Below, in pieces: positions 36,318-44,072 of a stretch of 64,000 nucleotides of DNA. Both the position numbers and the translations under genes were made by a program. Under the pieces are notes generated by a model. It worked only from the letters and a program-made list of their open reading frames with translations. It was not told the origin of the DNA and ran no database searches. Location: positions 1 through 64,000 of the forward strand of contig JAFGLM010000016.1 in assembly GCA_016928055.1 (NCBI GenBank), given 5' to 3'. Origin of the DNA: Gammaproteobacteria bacterium (lineage in GTDB: Bacteria > Pseudomonadota > Gammaproteobacteria > HTCC5015). The first letter of the stretch is position 1. Each line of letters starts with the position of its first letter.

Positions 36318-36899
36318 TCAACTCCGCACAAAATCCATCAATAAGGAATAATCATTTTTATCCGCTGCGCGTAGCGCAGCAAGGTAGTTTTTCCTGGCCT
36401 TCGTTTCTTTGTCGAGGCTTTCTCGTCCCCAGCTGAACCGCGGTTGCTCAAGGGATGCCAGTACCAGATCTCCCATAATGCGGCTGATGCGCCCGTTCCC
36501 ATTTGGGAATGGGTGAATTTTAACAAGTTGGTGGTGAAACCGCGCAGCCAATTCATCCGGTTGGTAGCTGGAATGCTTGATTTGGTATTGGACATTGTCA
36601 CAGAGCTGGTGCAATTCCGGGCCAATATTCCAGGCGATTACGCCGATATTTTTCTCGGTTGTGCGGTAGCTGCCGGCCCACTTCCAGACATCGCCAAACA
36701 TCTGTTTGTGGAGGCGCCGGATAAATTCCGGCGTTAGCAGGTTTTTGTGCTTACGACCAAACGCCCATTGCTCAGCCTTACGAATATTAGCCGCTTCAAA
36801 GTAATCCAGCTCACCGCGAGTGGTAATATGAGCCAGCTTCAAACCTTTGTTTTCATCCGGGTCGAGAGGCGTTGCGCCGGGTGGATATTGCATCGTCAT
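36318..36899 (-). CDS. Mobile mystery protein B (Fic domain)
   Basis: A 193-residue protein with a complete Fic motif HPFPNGNGRISRIMGD near residues 130-145, plus the upstream DVWKWAGSYRTTEKNIG segment typical of the mobile mystery protein B family. Fic enzymes transfer AMP or related groups to proteins. The intact H-x-F-x-x-GNGR predicts activity. No inhibitory (S/T)xxxE(G/N) helix was identified, so control is likely through the HTH partner. The ATG at 36899 overlaps the mmpA stop (ATGA), making the pair translationally coupled. Confidence 0.9.
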   Translation of the reverse strand: MTMQYPPGATPLDPDENKGLKLAHITTRGELDYFEAANIRKAEQWAFGRKHKNLLTPEFIRRLHKQMFGDVWKWAGSYRTTEKNIGVIAWNIGPELHQLCDNVQYQIKHSSYQPDELAARFHHQLVKIHPFPNGNGRISRIMGDLVLASLEQPRFSWGRESLDKETKARKNYLAALRAADKNDYSLLMDFVRS

Positions 36900-37372
36900 T
36901 TGGCCTTGTTCCACAGCCAGCGGGGAAGCTCGCGAAGGATGGTCTGTGCATCGTCTTCGATATAATGCTCCAGGGTCGCCTTGTCGAGGCTCTGCGCTTC
37001 CAGCGCCATGTGATGGTCAACATAGCTTGCACGCTGTTCAGCTGCTTTACGAGCCTGCTGCCCGACAAATTCCCGCAGACTCGTCCGTGGCACTAAGGTA
37101 TAAACCAGTTCACAACCCATCGCGTCCGCTGCGCGTTCCAGGCTTTGCAGGGTGGTTGCACCGCTGACTTCACTGGATTCGAGTTTCGAGATCCGTGAGA
37201 CTGCAACACCCATACGCTCAGCCAACTGGCGGTTGCTCATCCCCAGGGTTTTGCGGACAGCAGCAATCCAACCGGCGCGCGGACGCTGAAAACTGTCTTT
37301 CAGCGACTTGATACGCAACAGCTTCTCATCCAGTTGCCGGATGGCCTGTAATTTAACGGCATTCGTACTCAT
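36896..37372 (-). CDS. Mobile mystery protein A (XRE-type HTH)
   Basis: A 158-residue protein. An N-terminal helical stretch (residues 1-35) leads into an XRE helix-turn-helix (LGMSNRQLAERMGVAVSRIS) and a C-terminal tail with LRELPRWLWNK. It is the constant partner of mobile mystery protein B, and acts as its probable antitoxin and autorepressor. ATG 37372 is chosen; a TTG 24 bp upstream lies within the operator. Three ACATATATATGTG-type motifs spaced 33 bp overlap the promoter. Confidence 0.9.
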   Translation of the reverse strand: MSTNAVKLQAIRQLDEKLLRIKSLKDSFQRPRAGWIAAVRKTLGMSNRQLAERMGVAVSRISKLESSEVSGATTLQSLERAADAMGCELVYTLVPRTSLREFVGQQARKAAEQRASYVDHHMALEAQSLDKATLEHYIEDDAQTILRELPRWLWNKAK

Positions 37373-37380
37373 TGATCTAC

Positions 37381-37458
37381 CATATATATGTGGCAATATT
37401 TTCGATTATTTTACATATATATGTGATATAAACAACTCGATTTTGCTATTTATATGTG
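37381..37458 (-). promoter_or_regulatory. mmpAB promoter with three phased operator motifs
   Basis: The palindromic 12-mer CATATATATGTG occurs at 37381-37392 and 37414-37425, and a 10/12 variant at 37447-37458. The start-to-start spacing is exactly 33 bp both times. A minus-strand promoter TTGTTT (37435-37430), 16-bp spacer, TAAAAT (37413-37408) has the middle operator filling its spacer. This fits autorepression by the HTH protein on one face of the helix. Confidence 0.75.
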
Positions 37459-37484
37459 CGTGGTTTCAACTTGCAGCCAATCAT

Positions 37485-38396
37485 CTAAACCAGCCAAGGC
37501 CCGCCGGACTCCCAACTCCCCGCAAAACTCCTGGTTTCGATCAACGCCGTTACAACCGGCCAAAGCATAGCGTGGATGATTTTGACAGCGGACTCCAGAG
37601 TAACGGAATTTTTCAGATTGTTACGTTTTATGAATGCGTTCCATTGTCGTTGCTTGTCTGCGGTTACAAAGGCGTTCGTCAGTGAAACCGGGATTTCTGT
37701 TGGTAATGGCGTACTGCGGCGTTCAAACGTTGTACGAATGGCCGCCGCCAGAGTCGCGCCATCGAAAATTTCCCGCTCCGCCAGCATCGCAATATCAAAG
37801 AAATCCTTCATTCGGCTATTAGCCATGCCCAGTATGCTCATGGCATGGAATTTTTCCGCAATGCTGGTTTCCGGACGATAGACACGTAACCGCGCCGATG
37901 GCATATCCAGCAGACTCGGATAATCAAGCCATTCCGGTTCGGGTGTCACGGCATCGCCGATGCCGATATCCACCTGGATCGGCAATCTGGCGTTGCCGAG
38001 ATGGCTAAGCAATGCGATCCGGCGTCCCCCGTAAGGGTCATCTTCGCGAATATCTTTTATTGTCAGTGTTTCCGGCGCGAAACTCATACCGTCGGGATCA
38101 ATCGGTACTTTGCAAATCGTGCGAAAGATATCGAGCAGCGCTTCACTGCTTAATTCACCAAAGCCGAGAAGATCGGCGTCGCGTGTTGGGCGAATATCTT
38201 CACCGAGCCAAACCACCATCATCATTGCACCTTTGAGCACGAATCGTTCCCGGTAAGGAGAACAACTTAAACGATAGAGGAAGCGCTCCAGTGCGTAACG
38301 TTCCAGCACGCGGTTGTAATCAAGACTTCGTTTCCTCGCGTGATTGAGAAGCCGGGCCTGAACCGATACCACCAGGCCTTCATTATTTTTCTTCAT
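37485..38396 (-). CDS. abiEii: AbiEii-type nucleotidyltransferase toxin
   Basis: A 303-residue protein of the AbiEii/AbiGii toxin family. The nucleotidyltransferase motif is FVLKGAMMM followed by RPTRDADLLG (the paired Asp residues), with a later acidic ligand in LPIQVDIGIGD. Further family marks are SIAEKFHAM and RMKDFFDI. AbiEii toxins are DNTase-like enzymes that arrest growth and abort phage infection. The ATG at 38396 overlaps the antitoxin stop (ATGA), so the pair is coupled. Confidence 0.92.
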   Translation of the reverse strand: MKKNNEGLVVSVQARLLNHARKRSLDYNRVLERYALERFLYRLSCSPYRERFVLKGAMMMVVWLGEDIRPTRDADLLGFGELSSEALLDIFRTICKVPIDPDGMSFAPETLTIKDIREDDPYGGRRIALLSHLGNARLPIQVDIGIGDAVTPEPEWLDYPSLLDMPSARLRVYRPETSIAEKFHAMSILGMANSRMKDFFDIAMLAEREIFDGATLAAAIRTTFERRSTPLPTEIPVSLTNAFVTADKQRQWNAFIKRNNLKNSVTLESAVKIIHAMLWPVVTALIETRSFAGSWESGGPWLV

Positions 38397-38998
38397 GTAA
38401 CCAGCGCCTCCAGGTAGGGCTGCATTACCCGGCTGACCCGGCAAATTGCGGCGTGTTGTTCAATGTCACGCATCGATACTTTCTTATTACGCCAGGCCGT
38501 TTGCAATGCTTCGAGGGCAACATCCAATCCAATTTTGTTGCGGTATTTAAAACAGTCCGCGATGGTTTTTGCCACGCTGTAAATTTTGACGGGCCGGCCT
38601 TCGATACGGTGGGCTTCCACCCCGGCGCTGAACGCCGGTTCTGAATAATGGCAAATCCTCAGTGGTGGATAGTCGAGCTTGGGACGGCGGGCGCTACGTG
38701 GCAGCGCCAGCCAGACGACCGACGGCTGTTGTGTGGTGATTCCGTGAAAAGCCAGCGCCGATAGTAGGCATATCACCCCATCGGGCACCCGCACGGCCAC
38801 TTGCACTAAAGTATGGTGTGCCGATTTGGAAACCGATGCCGGTGTATAGAGTCCCCGCCCCTGATGTTCAAGCAGCCCCCGTTGCACCAGCCGAGCCAGA
38901 TATTCCCGAGGGATATTATGCTCATCGAGATCCCTGGCCCGTAGAACACCGGATTTCTGGGCCAGGGCAAGGACTTTGTCAGACGCGGTTTTAGGCAT
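38393..38998 (-). CDS. abiEi: AbiEi-type antitoxin with N-terminal HTH
   Basis: A 201-residue protein: N-terminal winged helix (ALAQKSGVLRARDLDEHNIP ... YLARLVQRGLLEHQGRGLY) and the AbiEi C-terminal domain (VICLLSALAFHGITTQQP, then VKIYSVAKTIADCFKYRNKIG). It neutralises AbiEii in a type IV manner and represses the operon through the N-terminal domain. Its promoter holds a perfect pair of 13-bp inverted repeats, consistent with binding by this protein. The ATG directly follows a GGCGGA, with no usual spacing. Confidence 0.92.
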   Translation of the reverse strand: MPKTASDKVLALAQKSGVLRARDLDEHNIPREYLARLVQRGLLEHQGRGLYTPASVSKSAHHTLVQVAVRVPDGVICLLSALAFHGITTQQPSVVWLALPRSARRPKLDYPPLRICHYSEPAFSAGVEAHRIEGRPVKIYSVAKTIADCFKYRNKIGLDVALEALQTAWRNKKVSMRDIEQHAAICRVSRVMQPYLEALVT

Positions 38999-39009
38999 TC
39001 CGCCAGTTT

Positions 39010-39055
39010 GTTACAAAACGTCGTTATTTGTCAATATATGAAGACGTTTTGTAAC
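39010..39055 (-). promoter_or_regulatory. abiE promoter with perfect 13-bp inverted repeats
   Basis: GTTACAAAACGTC (39010-39022) and GACGTTTTGTAAC (39043-39055) are exact inverted copies, 20 bp apart and 33 bp centre to centre. A minus-strand TTGACA -35 box (39034-39029) lies between them, and the downstream repeat covers the expected -10 area. AbiEi proteins are known to bind inverted repeats of this kind for autoregulation. Confidence 0.82.
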
Positions 39056-39273
39056 ATCGTCTGGTAGCACTGGTATCACGAGTTGATAGCGGGCTTTTTT
39101 ATTGGTATGACAAAAACGACTACACGGAGGTAGAAGGTAGAATGCGTCGGGAACAAGCAGTCGAGAGGGAGGCCGCTCTCGCACATCCTGTGCTACGCGG
39201 CACCTGCACATCCCTGTGCATTGGGATTGCTCACCACTTTTTTATTTCCTCGGGTTCGAATTCTTCCTACCAC
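39056..39273. other. Non-coding stretch between abiE and tRNA-Ser
   Basis: No credible gene. It contains two small hairpins, GCACA-tcc-TGTGC (39181-39193) and GCACA-tccc-TGTGC (39207-39220). A segment near 39171-39200 is similar to 5785-5815, where about 24 of 30 bases agree. It may be a decayed repeat. Confidence 0.4.
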
Positions 39274-39404
<131 letters not shown>

Positions 39405-39426
39405 AAAATCTATATAAACTTATCTG

Positions 39427-39449
39427 GCCGTTGAACAACGTTCAACGGC
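39427..39449. repeat. Perfect palindrome between the two tRNA-Ser copies
   Basis: GCCGTTGAAC / GTTCAACGGC form a 10-bp stem with a 3-nt loop. It sits where the variable arm and T arm of the broken tRNA copy should be, and also just upstream of the functional tRNA, where it may affect its promoter. Confidence 0.75.
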
Positions 39450-39450
39450 A

Positions 39451-39580
39451 GTACAACAGATTTACTCGCACCATCCCTGGCGCTCGCCCTTCGGGCCAGC
39501 TTCGCTACGCTACGCTGTTCAAATTCGTTCCAGACGAAATTTGTCGAGTCTGCCCCATTCGACCGCTCTGGCACCTCTCC
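39451..39580 (-). pseudogene. Broken tRNA-Ser(CGA) copy split at the anticodon loop
   Basis: Bases 39544-39580 are identical to the first 37 nt of the functional tRNA-Ser, up to the last anticodon base. Bases 39451-39463 are identical to the next 13 nt (anticodon-stem 3' side and start of the variable arm). Between them is an 80-bp insert (39464-39543). After 39451 the tRNA sequence is lost and replaced by a palindrome, so T arm and acceptor 3' strand are missing. The copy cannot form a tRNA. Confidence 0.85.
39464..39543. repeat. 80-bp structured insert in the broken tRNA copy
   Basis: The insert has an imperfect inverted repeat CAAATTCGTTC / GACGAAATTTG (39520-39543), a small GCCC-TTC-GGGC hairpin near 39487-39496, and a direct repeat GCTACGCTACGC. 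It encodes nothing. It resembles a miniature palindromic repeat more than an intron; group I introns are several times longer. Confidence 0.6.
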
Positions 39581-39905
39581 ACACTTCCTGAACACCCTTT
39601 AGGCCAGAAATCAGGTATGAGCTCGGTCACGGCCGGTCAGTATACTCGCGGCTCTGCAGCTGGCAACCTCAATAAAACACTGTAATAGCTCACCCTGCTT
39701 CAGACAGGACCCCAACCCGACATTGGTCAAAAATGAACCAATTCAGCAACTTCGTATACGAATTGGTCCGATACGAGTTCATTTTTAACGATATCGGCCG
39801 TCGAAATAACATAATTAACCGCCAAGTAGTAGCACGATTAGTATCATCGCCGGTCGATTATCGGGTATTTTACTCAAACTACATACGATATGAAAAAAGC
39901 TCTTT
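39581..39905. other. Non-coding region upstream of mltF with nested palindrome
   Basis: No gene was found. A nested inverted repeat is present: AAAAATGAAC (39729-39738) with GTTCATTTTT (39777-39786), enclosing CCAATTC (39738-39744) with GAATTGG (39760-39766). It could act as a bidirectional terminator or operator. The rest should contain the mltF promoter. Confidence 0.5.
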
Positions 39906-41375
39906 ATGCCAGTATTTGAAGCCAAAGTAGAATCGAGCCCGGTAGGGGAAGGGCGCCGTGTTTTTGAGCTGTTTCTGTATCTTGGTATGGCTGCGATTAT
40001 TGTGCTTATTATCCTGAACGCAAAGCGCGACAGTCTGGATAAAATTCTGCAACGAGGCGAACTGGTTGTTATTACCCGCAACGGCCCTACAACCTATTAC
40101 GAGGGACTGGACGGCAAGACGGGCCTGGAATATGACCTGGCAGAGCAATTCGCCGAGTATCTTGGCGTCGATTTGCGCATTATTGTTTCTGAAAATCTGT
40201 CCGATATGATACCAATGCTAAACGGAGATCAGGCTGATTTTATCGCTGCCGGATTGGCAGTGACCGAAGCTCGCAAAGCGCTGGTTCGCTTTACACCGGC
40301 TTACCAGGAAATTACCCAGCAACTTATCTATTATAGAAAGGGTAAAAAACGCCCGCGCGCTATTGACGATATTATCGGCGGCAAACTGGAAGTGGTCGCC
40401 AGCAGCAGTTTTGATGAGCGTTTGCGCGAGCTGCATAATGAGCATCCGGAATTAAGCTGGAAAACCAGCGATGGTTCCGATGTCGAAAAATTGTTGCAAC
40501 AAATCGTATCAGGCAAAATTGATTACACAATTGTTGACTCCAATGAATTCGAACTCCATCGAAGATTTTATCCCGGGCTGAACGTCGCTTTTGATATCAG
40601 TGAACCTCAACAATTAGCCTGGGCATTTCGAACCGATCAAACCGATAACACCCTGTATCAACGAGCTGCTGACTTTTTTGCAGAAATTCGCGAAAACGGC
40701 ACTTTGACGGCCCTGCTTGAACGCCATTATGGTTATGCGCGAGAGTTTAAACCGGTCGAAACCACTTTGTTTCTGGCACATGCTCAGGAACGTTTGCCAC
40801 CGTATCAATATATGTTTATTGATGCCGCTGAAAAAAATGGTTTCGACTGGCGCTTGTTAGCCGCTGTGTCATATCAGGAATCGCACTGGGTCACCAACGC
40901 CGTCTCACCTACCGGGGTTCGCGGTATCATGATGATCACCGAAAAAACGGCCGGTCAACTGGGCGTGCTCAACCGGCTTGATGCACGGGAAAGCATCAGC
41001 GCCGGTGCCCGTTACCTGAAAAGATTGCATGGCCGAATTCCAGATGATATCGAAGAACCTGATCGCACCTGGATGACATTAGCAGCATATAACGTTGGTT
41101 TTGGACATCTGGAAGACGCTCGAAAAATTACTGAAAGCCAGGGCGGAGATCCGGATAAATGGCAGGATGTCAGAAAATACCTGCCATTGCTCAGCGAAAA
41201 AAAATGGCATCGCAAAACAAAACATGGTTATGCACGTGGTTGGGAACCGGTGGTTTACGTCAGAAATATTCGCAGTTACTACGATATTCTCGTCTGGATG
41301 GACGAAAGAGAAAATCAGCAGAATAGCCAATCACCCCGACCGGATCCAAAGACCATTGCACCACAGACTCTGTAA
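39906..41375 (+). CDS. mltF: Membrane-bound lytic murein transglycosylase MltF
   Basis: A 489-residue two-domain enzyme. After an N-terminal membrane anchor (about 20-42) there is a periplasmic-binding-protein domain (about 48-270, with YYEGLDGKTGLEYDLAEQFA and MLNGDQADFIAAGLAVT), then an SLT domain (about 300-440) with catalytic Glu near 324 in SYQESHW, plus SPTGVRGIMMITEKTA and AAYNVGFGHLEDA. It cleaves peptidoglycan to 1,6-anhydromuropeptides; the binding domain modulates activity. The N-terminus is an anchor rather than a clear lipoprotein signal. Confidence 0.95.
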   Translation: MPVFEAKVESSPVGEGRRVFELFLYLGMAAIIVLIILNAKRDSLDKILQRGELVVITRNGPTTYYEGLDGKTGLEYDLAEQFAEYLGVDLRIIVSENLSDMIPMLNGDQADFIAAGLAVTEARKALVRFTPAYQEITQQLIYYRKGKKRPRAIDDIIGGKLEVVASSSFDERLRELHNEHPELSWKTSDGSDVEKLLQQIVSGKIDYTIVDSNEFELHRRFYPGLNVAFDISEPQQLAWAFRTDQTDNTLYQRAADFFAEIRENGTLTALLERHYGYAREFKPVETTLFLAHAQERLPPYQYMFIDAAEKNGFDWRLLAAVSYQESHWVTNAVSPTGVRGIMMITEKTAGQLGVLNRLDARESISAGARYLKRLHGRIPDDIEEPDRTWMTLAAYNVGFGHLEDARKITESQGGDPDKWQDVRKYLPLLSEKKWHRKTKHGYARGWEPVVYVRNIRSYYDILVWMDERENQQNSQSPRPDPKTIAPQTL

Positions 41376-41497
41376 CAACCAACATGCACTTTCAAAATAT
41401 CCGCCTGTCGGTCTATACTCTCGCTCGCAATCGCTGATTAGAGCGAGATTACGATTTATCCCGAATTCAACAATATACCCTGCTTTCCCGGAGTAAC

Positions 41498-41902
41498 ATG
41501 CAATTTAATATAACAACCCCCGCCCTTCTGTTTCCGGCAATCACACTGCTGCTGCTGGCCTACTCCAGTCGATTTCAAGGTTTGGCTTCGATAATACGTA
41601 CTTTATGCCAGAAACTGGCGTCAGATGACCAGGAAGGATTGATCCGTCAGATAGCGGGATTACGCGTTCGCCTTAAGCTTATCAGAGGAATGCAGACGTT
41701 TGGCATGCTCAGCCTGCTCGGCTGTATATTGTCAATGATTATGCTTTTTTTGCACTGCAATGTTGCCGCTCCGATAATGTTCGCAGTGAGTCTGGTATTA
41801 ATGGTTATTTCACTTATCTTTTCTCTTTGGGAAGTGTTAATCAGTGGAAACGCATTGGAAATTGAGCTGGAACATGTCCCCGACCCGCGTAAGCGAAAGT
41901 AA
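41498..41902 (+). CDS. DUF2721-family membrane protein
   Basis: A 134-residue protein with three hydrophobic segments (about 6-24, 69-86 and 91-112) and a conserved central RQIAGLRVRLKLIRGMQTFG stretch between them. This is the DUF2721 layout: helix, basic cytoplasmic linker with Arg/Lys heptads, then a helical pair. The function is unknown. It lies 123 bp after mltF on the same strand, and converges with the AlkD-like gene. Confidence 0.85.
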   Translation: MQFNITTPALLFPAITLLLLAYSSRFQGLASIIRTLCQKLASDDQEGLIRQIAGLRVRLKLIRGMQTFGMLSLLGCILSMIMLFLHCNVAAPIMFAVSLVLMVISLIFSLWEVLISGNALEIELEHVPDPRKRK

Positions 41903-41925
41903 CAGAAGACTTTGTTAAATTATTG

Positions 41926-42630
41926 CTAAACCAAATCAGCGAGATATCGCTTGCGCTCGGATTCCGAAAACTTTTCAATTGCATAGCGCAGCATGGTACG
42001 CGGCATTTTCTTGTAGTATTTTGCCAGAAAATCTTTCTCTATCTTGACGTCGCGTTTGCCTATTTCTCTCAGCATCCAGCCTACCGCCTTATGGATCAGG
42101 TCCTCTGTGTCATGAATTAAAAGCCTGGATACTTTAAGAGTATCTGCAAATTTATTTTTCCGAATAAACCAGAATGTGGAAATAATTGCAATTCTCCTTT
42201 CCCATAGATTTTCCGATTTAGCCAAAGCGTATATTGCGCTTTTATTTTTATTCTCCAGCCATGACCCGACGATTAAATGTGCGGAGCTGTCAACAAGATC
42301 CCAGTTGTTAATATACCGAGTATGATCAAGATAAAGCCGACAGATTGTCTGTTTTTCGTCATTTGTTCCAATGCGAAATTTTTCAACCAATAATAGCAAT
42401 GAAAAAAGTCGCTCTTCATGATAGCTTGACTTTAGTAATTCAGTTATATCACTCAACTCGAGTTTCGCGTTAACCCTAACCAGTTTTCTTAAAACCGGAA
42501 CCCGGATACCCAGAAATTTATCACCTTCGCCGTACTCACCTTTTCCGGTTTTAAAGAAACGCTGCGAATGTTCTGCAATTTCCGGGCTGGCCAAACCTCG
42601 TAAAACCCGTCTTGTCTCGCGCAGCGACAT
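41926..42630 (-). CDS. AlkD-like DNA alkylation repair protein
   Basis: A 234-residue all-helical HEAT-like repeat protein of the AlkD/AlkC superfamily. Typical pieces are GIRVPVLRKLVR, the HEERLFSLLLLV and NWDLVDSSAHLIVG helices with the conserved Trp-Asp, and WMLREIGKRD. Members excise N3- and N7-alkylated purines. It is 20 bp downstream of the aminotransferase gene on the same strand and may be co-transcribed with it; no regulatory box of the Ada type was seen. Confidence 0.9.
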   Translation of the reverse strand: MSLRETRRVLRGLASPEIAEHSQRFFKTGKGEYGEGDKFLGIRVPVLRKLVRVNAKLELSDITELLKSSYHEERLFSLLLLVEKFRIGTNDEKQTICRLYLDHTRYINNWDLVDSSAHLIVGSWLENKNKSAIYALAKSENLWERRIAIISTFWFIRKNKFADTLKVSRLLIHDTEDLIHKAVGWMLREIGKRDVKIEKDFLAKYYKKMPRTMLRYAIEKFSESERKRYLADLV

Positions 42631-42650
42631 ACTTTTATCTTAATTACTTA

Positions 42651-43880
42651 CTAGAAAATCAACCCCAGCTTTTCAAGTCGAGATCTGGTTTCTTCGATTA
42701 TGCGCTTTTCTTCATCAATATCTTTTGCTTCAAAAGCAAGCGAAAATCTCAAGTATGCTCCGGCATCATCCCATGGTACGGTCGAGACCAATGCTTCCTT
42801 AATAAGATATTGTGACGCATCTTCAGCACTATTGAATGTGACTCCGTGTTTCGTGCCGCGCGGGCTTTTTACATAGCAATAAAACGTACCTTGCGGTTTT
42901 TCAGCAGAAAATCCAACACCGTTCAATGCGTTGACCAACAAATCAGCACGTCGGCCATATTTTTCAAGTGTTTTCTGCGTGATTTCAGGATGTTCTAATG
43001 CGGTTATGCCGGCTTTCTGAATGGCCCGGAATTGTCCTGAATCGGTATTGTCTTTAACAGTTCCATAGAGTTTGATCAGCAATTCGCTGCCAACGATAAA
43101 CGCCAGTCGCCAGCCGGTCATATTAAATGCCTTGGATAACGAGTGTATTTCCAGCGCGACATCAAATGCGCCATCAATGGAAAAAATGCTTAATGGCTTA
43201 TTGTTAAAAGCCAGCGCTGCATACGCGGCGTCCGAGACAACGACCAACTCATGCTTATGCGCAAAATCGATGACTTGCTTAAAGAATTCTGAGGTTGCCA
43301 CCCGGCCAGTAGGGTTATTAGGATAATTGATATACAGGAGCTTGCTCTTCGCAAGAACGTCTGCGGGTATGGCATTCAGGTCCGGATAAAAATCGTTCTC
43401 TTTGACTAAAGGCAGGCTATAGGTATCACCGCCAAGATATTTTGTGTAGGTTCCCAGCACCGGATAACCGGGTATGGTCATCAATGTGATATCACCCGGG
43501 TTTATAAAACAGGTTGGTATCATTGACAAAATCGGTTTTGAACCAAGACCGTGAATAATATTTTTCTCGGTCAACCCGTTGATACCGTAAATCTTCTGCA
43601 TATAGCGCGCTGCCGCCAGCTGAAAATCCACAATCCCATTATCGGCATACCAGCGGTTTTCCAGCTTGCCTGCTTCCTGCTTTAACGTCTCAACGACCAA
43701 TGGATCAGCCGCATAGTCCGGCTCGCCCACCCCCATATCGATAATCATCTTGCCTGGATTATTCTGAATCGCTTCAGCTTTGGCTTTCTTGATCTTGGCA
43801 AATTTATACAACTTCGTATCCGAACCAAACTCGGCACCGCCCATTCTGTCCGCAATATTCTTTCTTATACTATCAACCAT
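42651..43880 (-). CDS. LL-diaminopimelate aminotransferase (class I PLP)
   Basis: A 409-residue class I/II aminotransferase. MIIDMGVGEPDYAAD, NRWYADNGIVDFQLAAARYM, YPNNPTGRVAT and the PLP lysine in SLSKAFNMTGWRLAFIVG place it in the DapL-like group, which makes LL-diaminopimelate directly from tetrahydrodipicolinate. Related alanine or aspartate aminotransferases share these motifs, so the substrate is probable, not certain. If DapL is right, the organism has a one-step branch beside the succinylase route for peptidoglycan and lysine. Confidence 0.82.
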   Translation of the reverse strand: MVDSIRKNIADRMGGAEFGSDTKLYKFAKIKKAKAEAIQNNPGKMIIDMGVGEPDYAADPLVVETLKQEAGKLENRWYADNGIVDFQLAAARYMQKIYGINGLTEKNIIHGLGSKPILSMIPTCFINPGDITLMTIPGYPVLGTYTKYLGGDTYSLPLVKENDFYPDLNAIPADVLAKSKLLYINYPNNPTGRVATSEFFKQVIDFAHKHELVVVSDAAYAALAFNNKPLSIFSIDGAFDVALEIHSLSKAFNMTGWRLAFIVGSELLIKLYGTVKDNTDSGQFRAIQKAGITALEHPEITQKTLEKYGRRADLLVNALNGVGFSAEKPQGTFYCYVKSPRGTKHGVTFNSAEDASQYLIKEALVSTVPWDDAGAYLRFSLAFEAKDIDEEKRIIEETRSRLEKLGLIF

Positions 43881-44008
43881 GTTTTTTCCTGTTTTATCTG
43901 ATCCGGTTTCACTTCACTTGATACGGTTACCGCCAACCGCATTCCTCACCGCCCGGTATTGTTACTGTCTGGGAAAATAAGTCAACCCACGTTTTCAATA
44001 ACACAAAA

Positions 44009-44036
44009 AAAGGCGCGCCCCGAAGGACGCGCCTTT
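44009..44036 (-). terminator. Terminator after the TonB-dependent receptor gene
   Basis: AAAGGCGCG and CGCGCCTTT form a 9-bp stem with a 10-nt loop; on the minus strand a run of T residues follows. It lies 37 bp after the receptor stop. Confidence 0.9.
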
Positions 44037-44072
44037 GAACTACATACTAACTAATAAACAACTTCTTCCGAC

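Noticed and set aside
39252-39270. GGGTTCGAATTC on the plus strand as the T arm of another tRNA
   Set aside because: No matching acceptor, D or anticodon arms could be built upstream; the match is limited to the generic T-loop sequence.
39464-39543. Insert in the broken tRNA as a group I intron
   Set aside because: At 80 bp it is far too short for a self-splicing group I intron, and the 3' half of the tRNA is missing.
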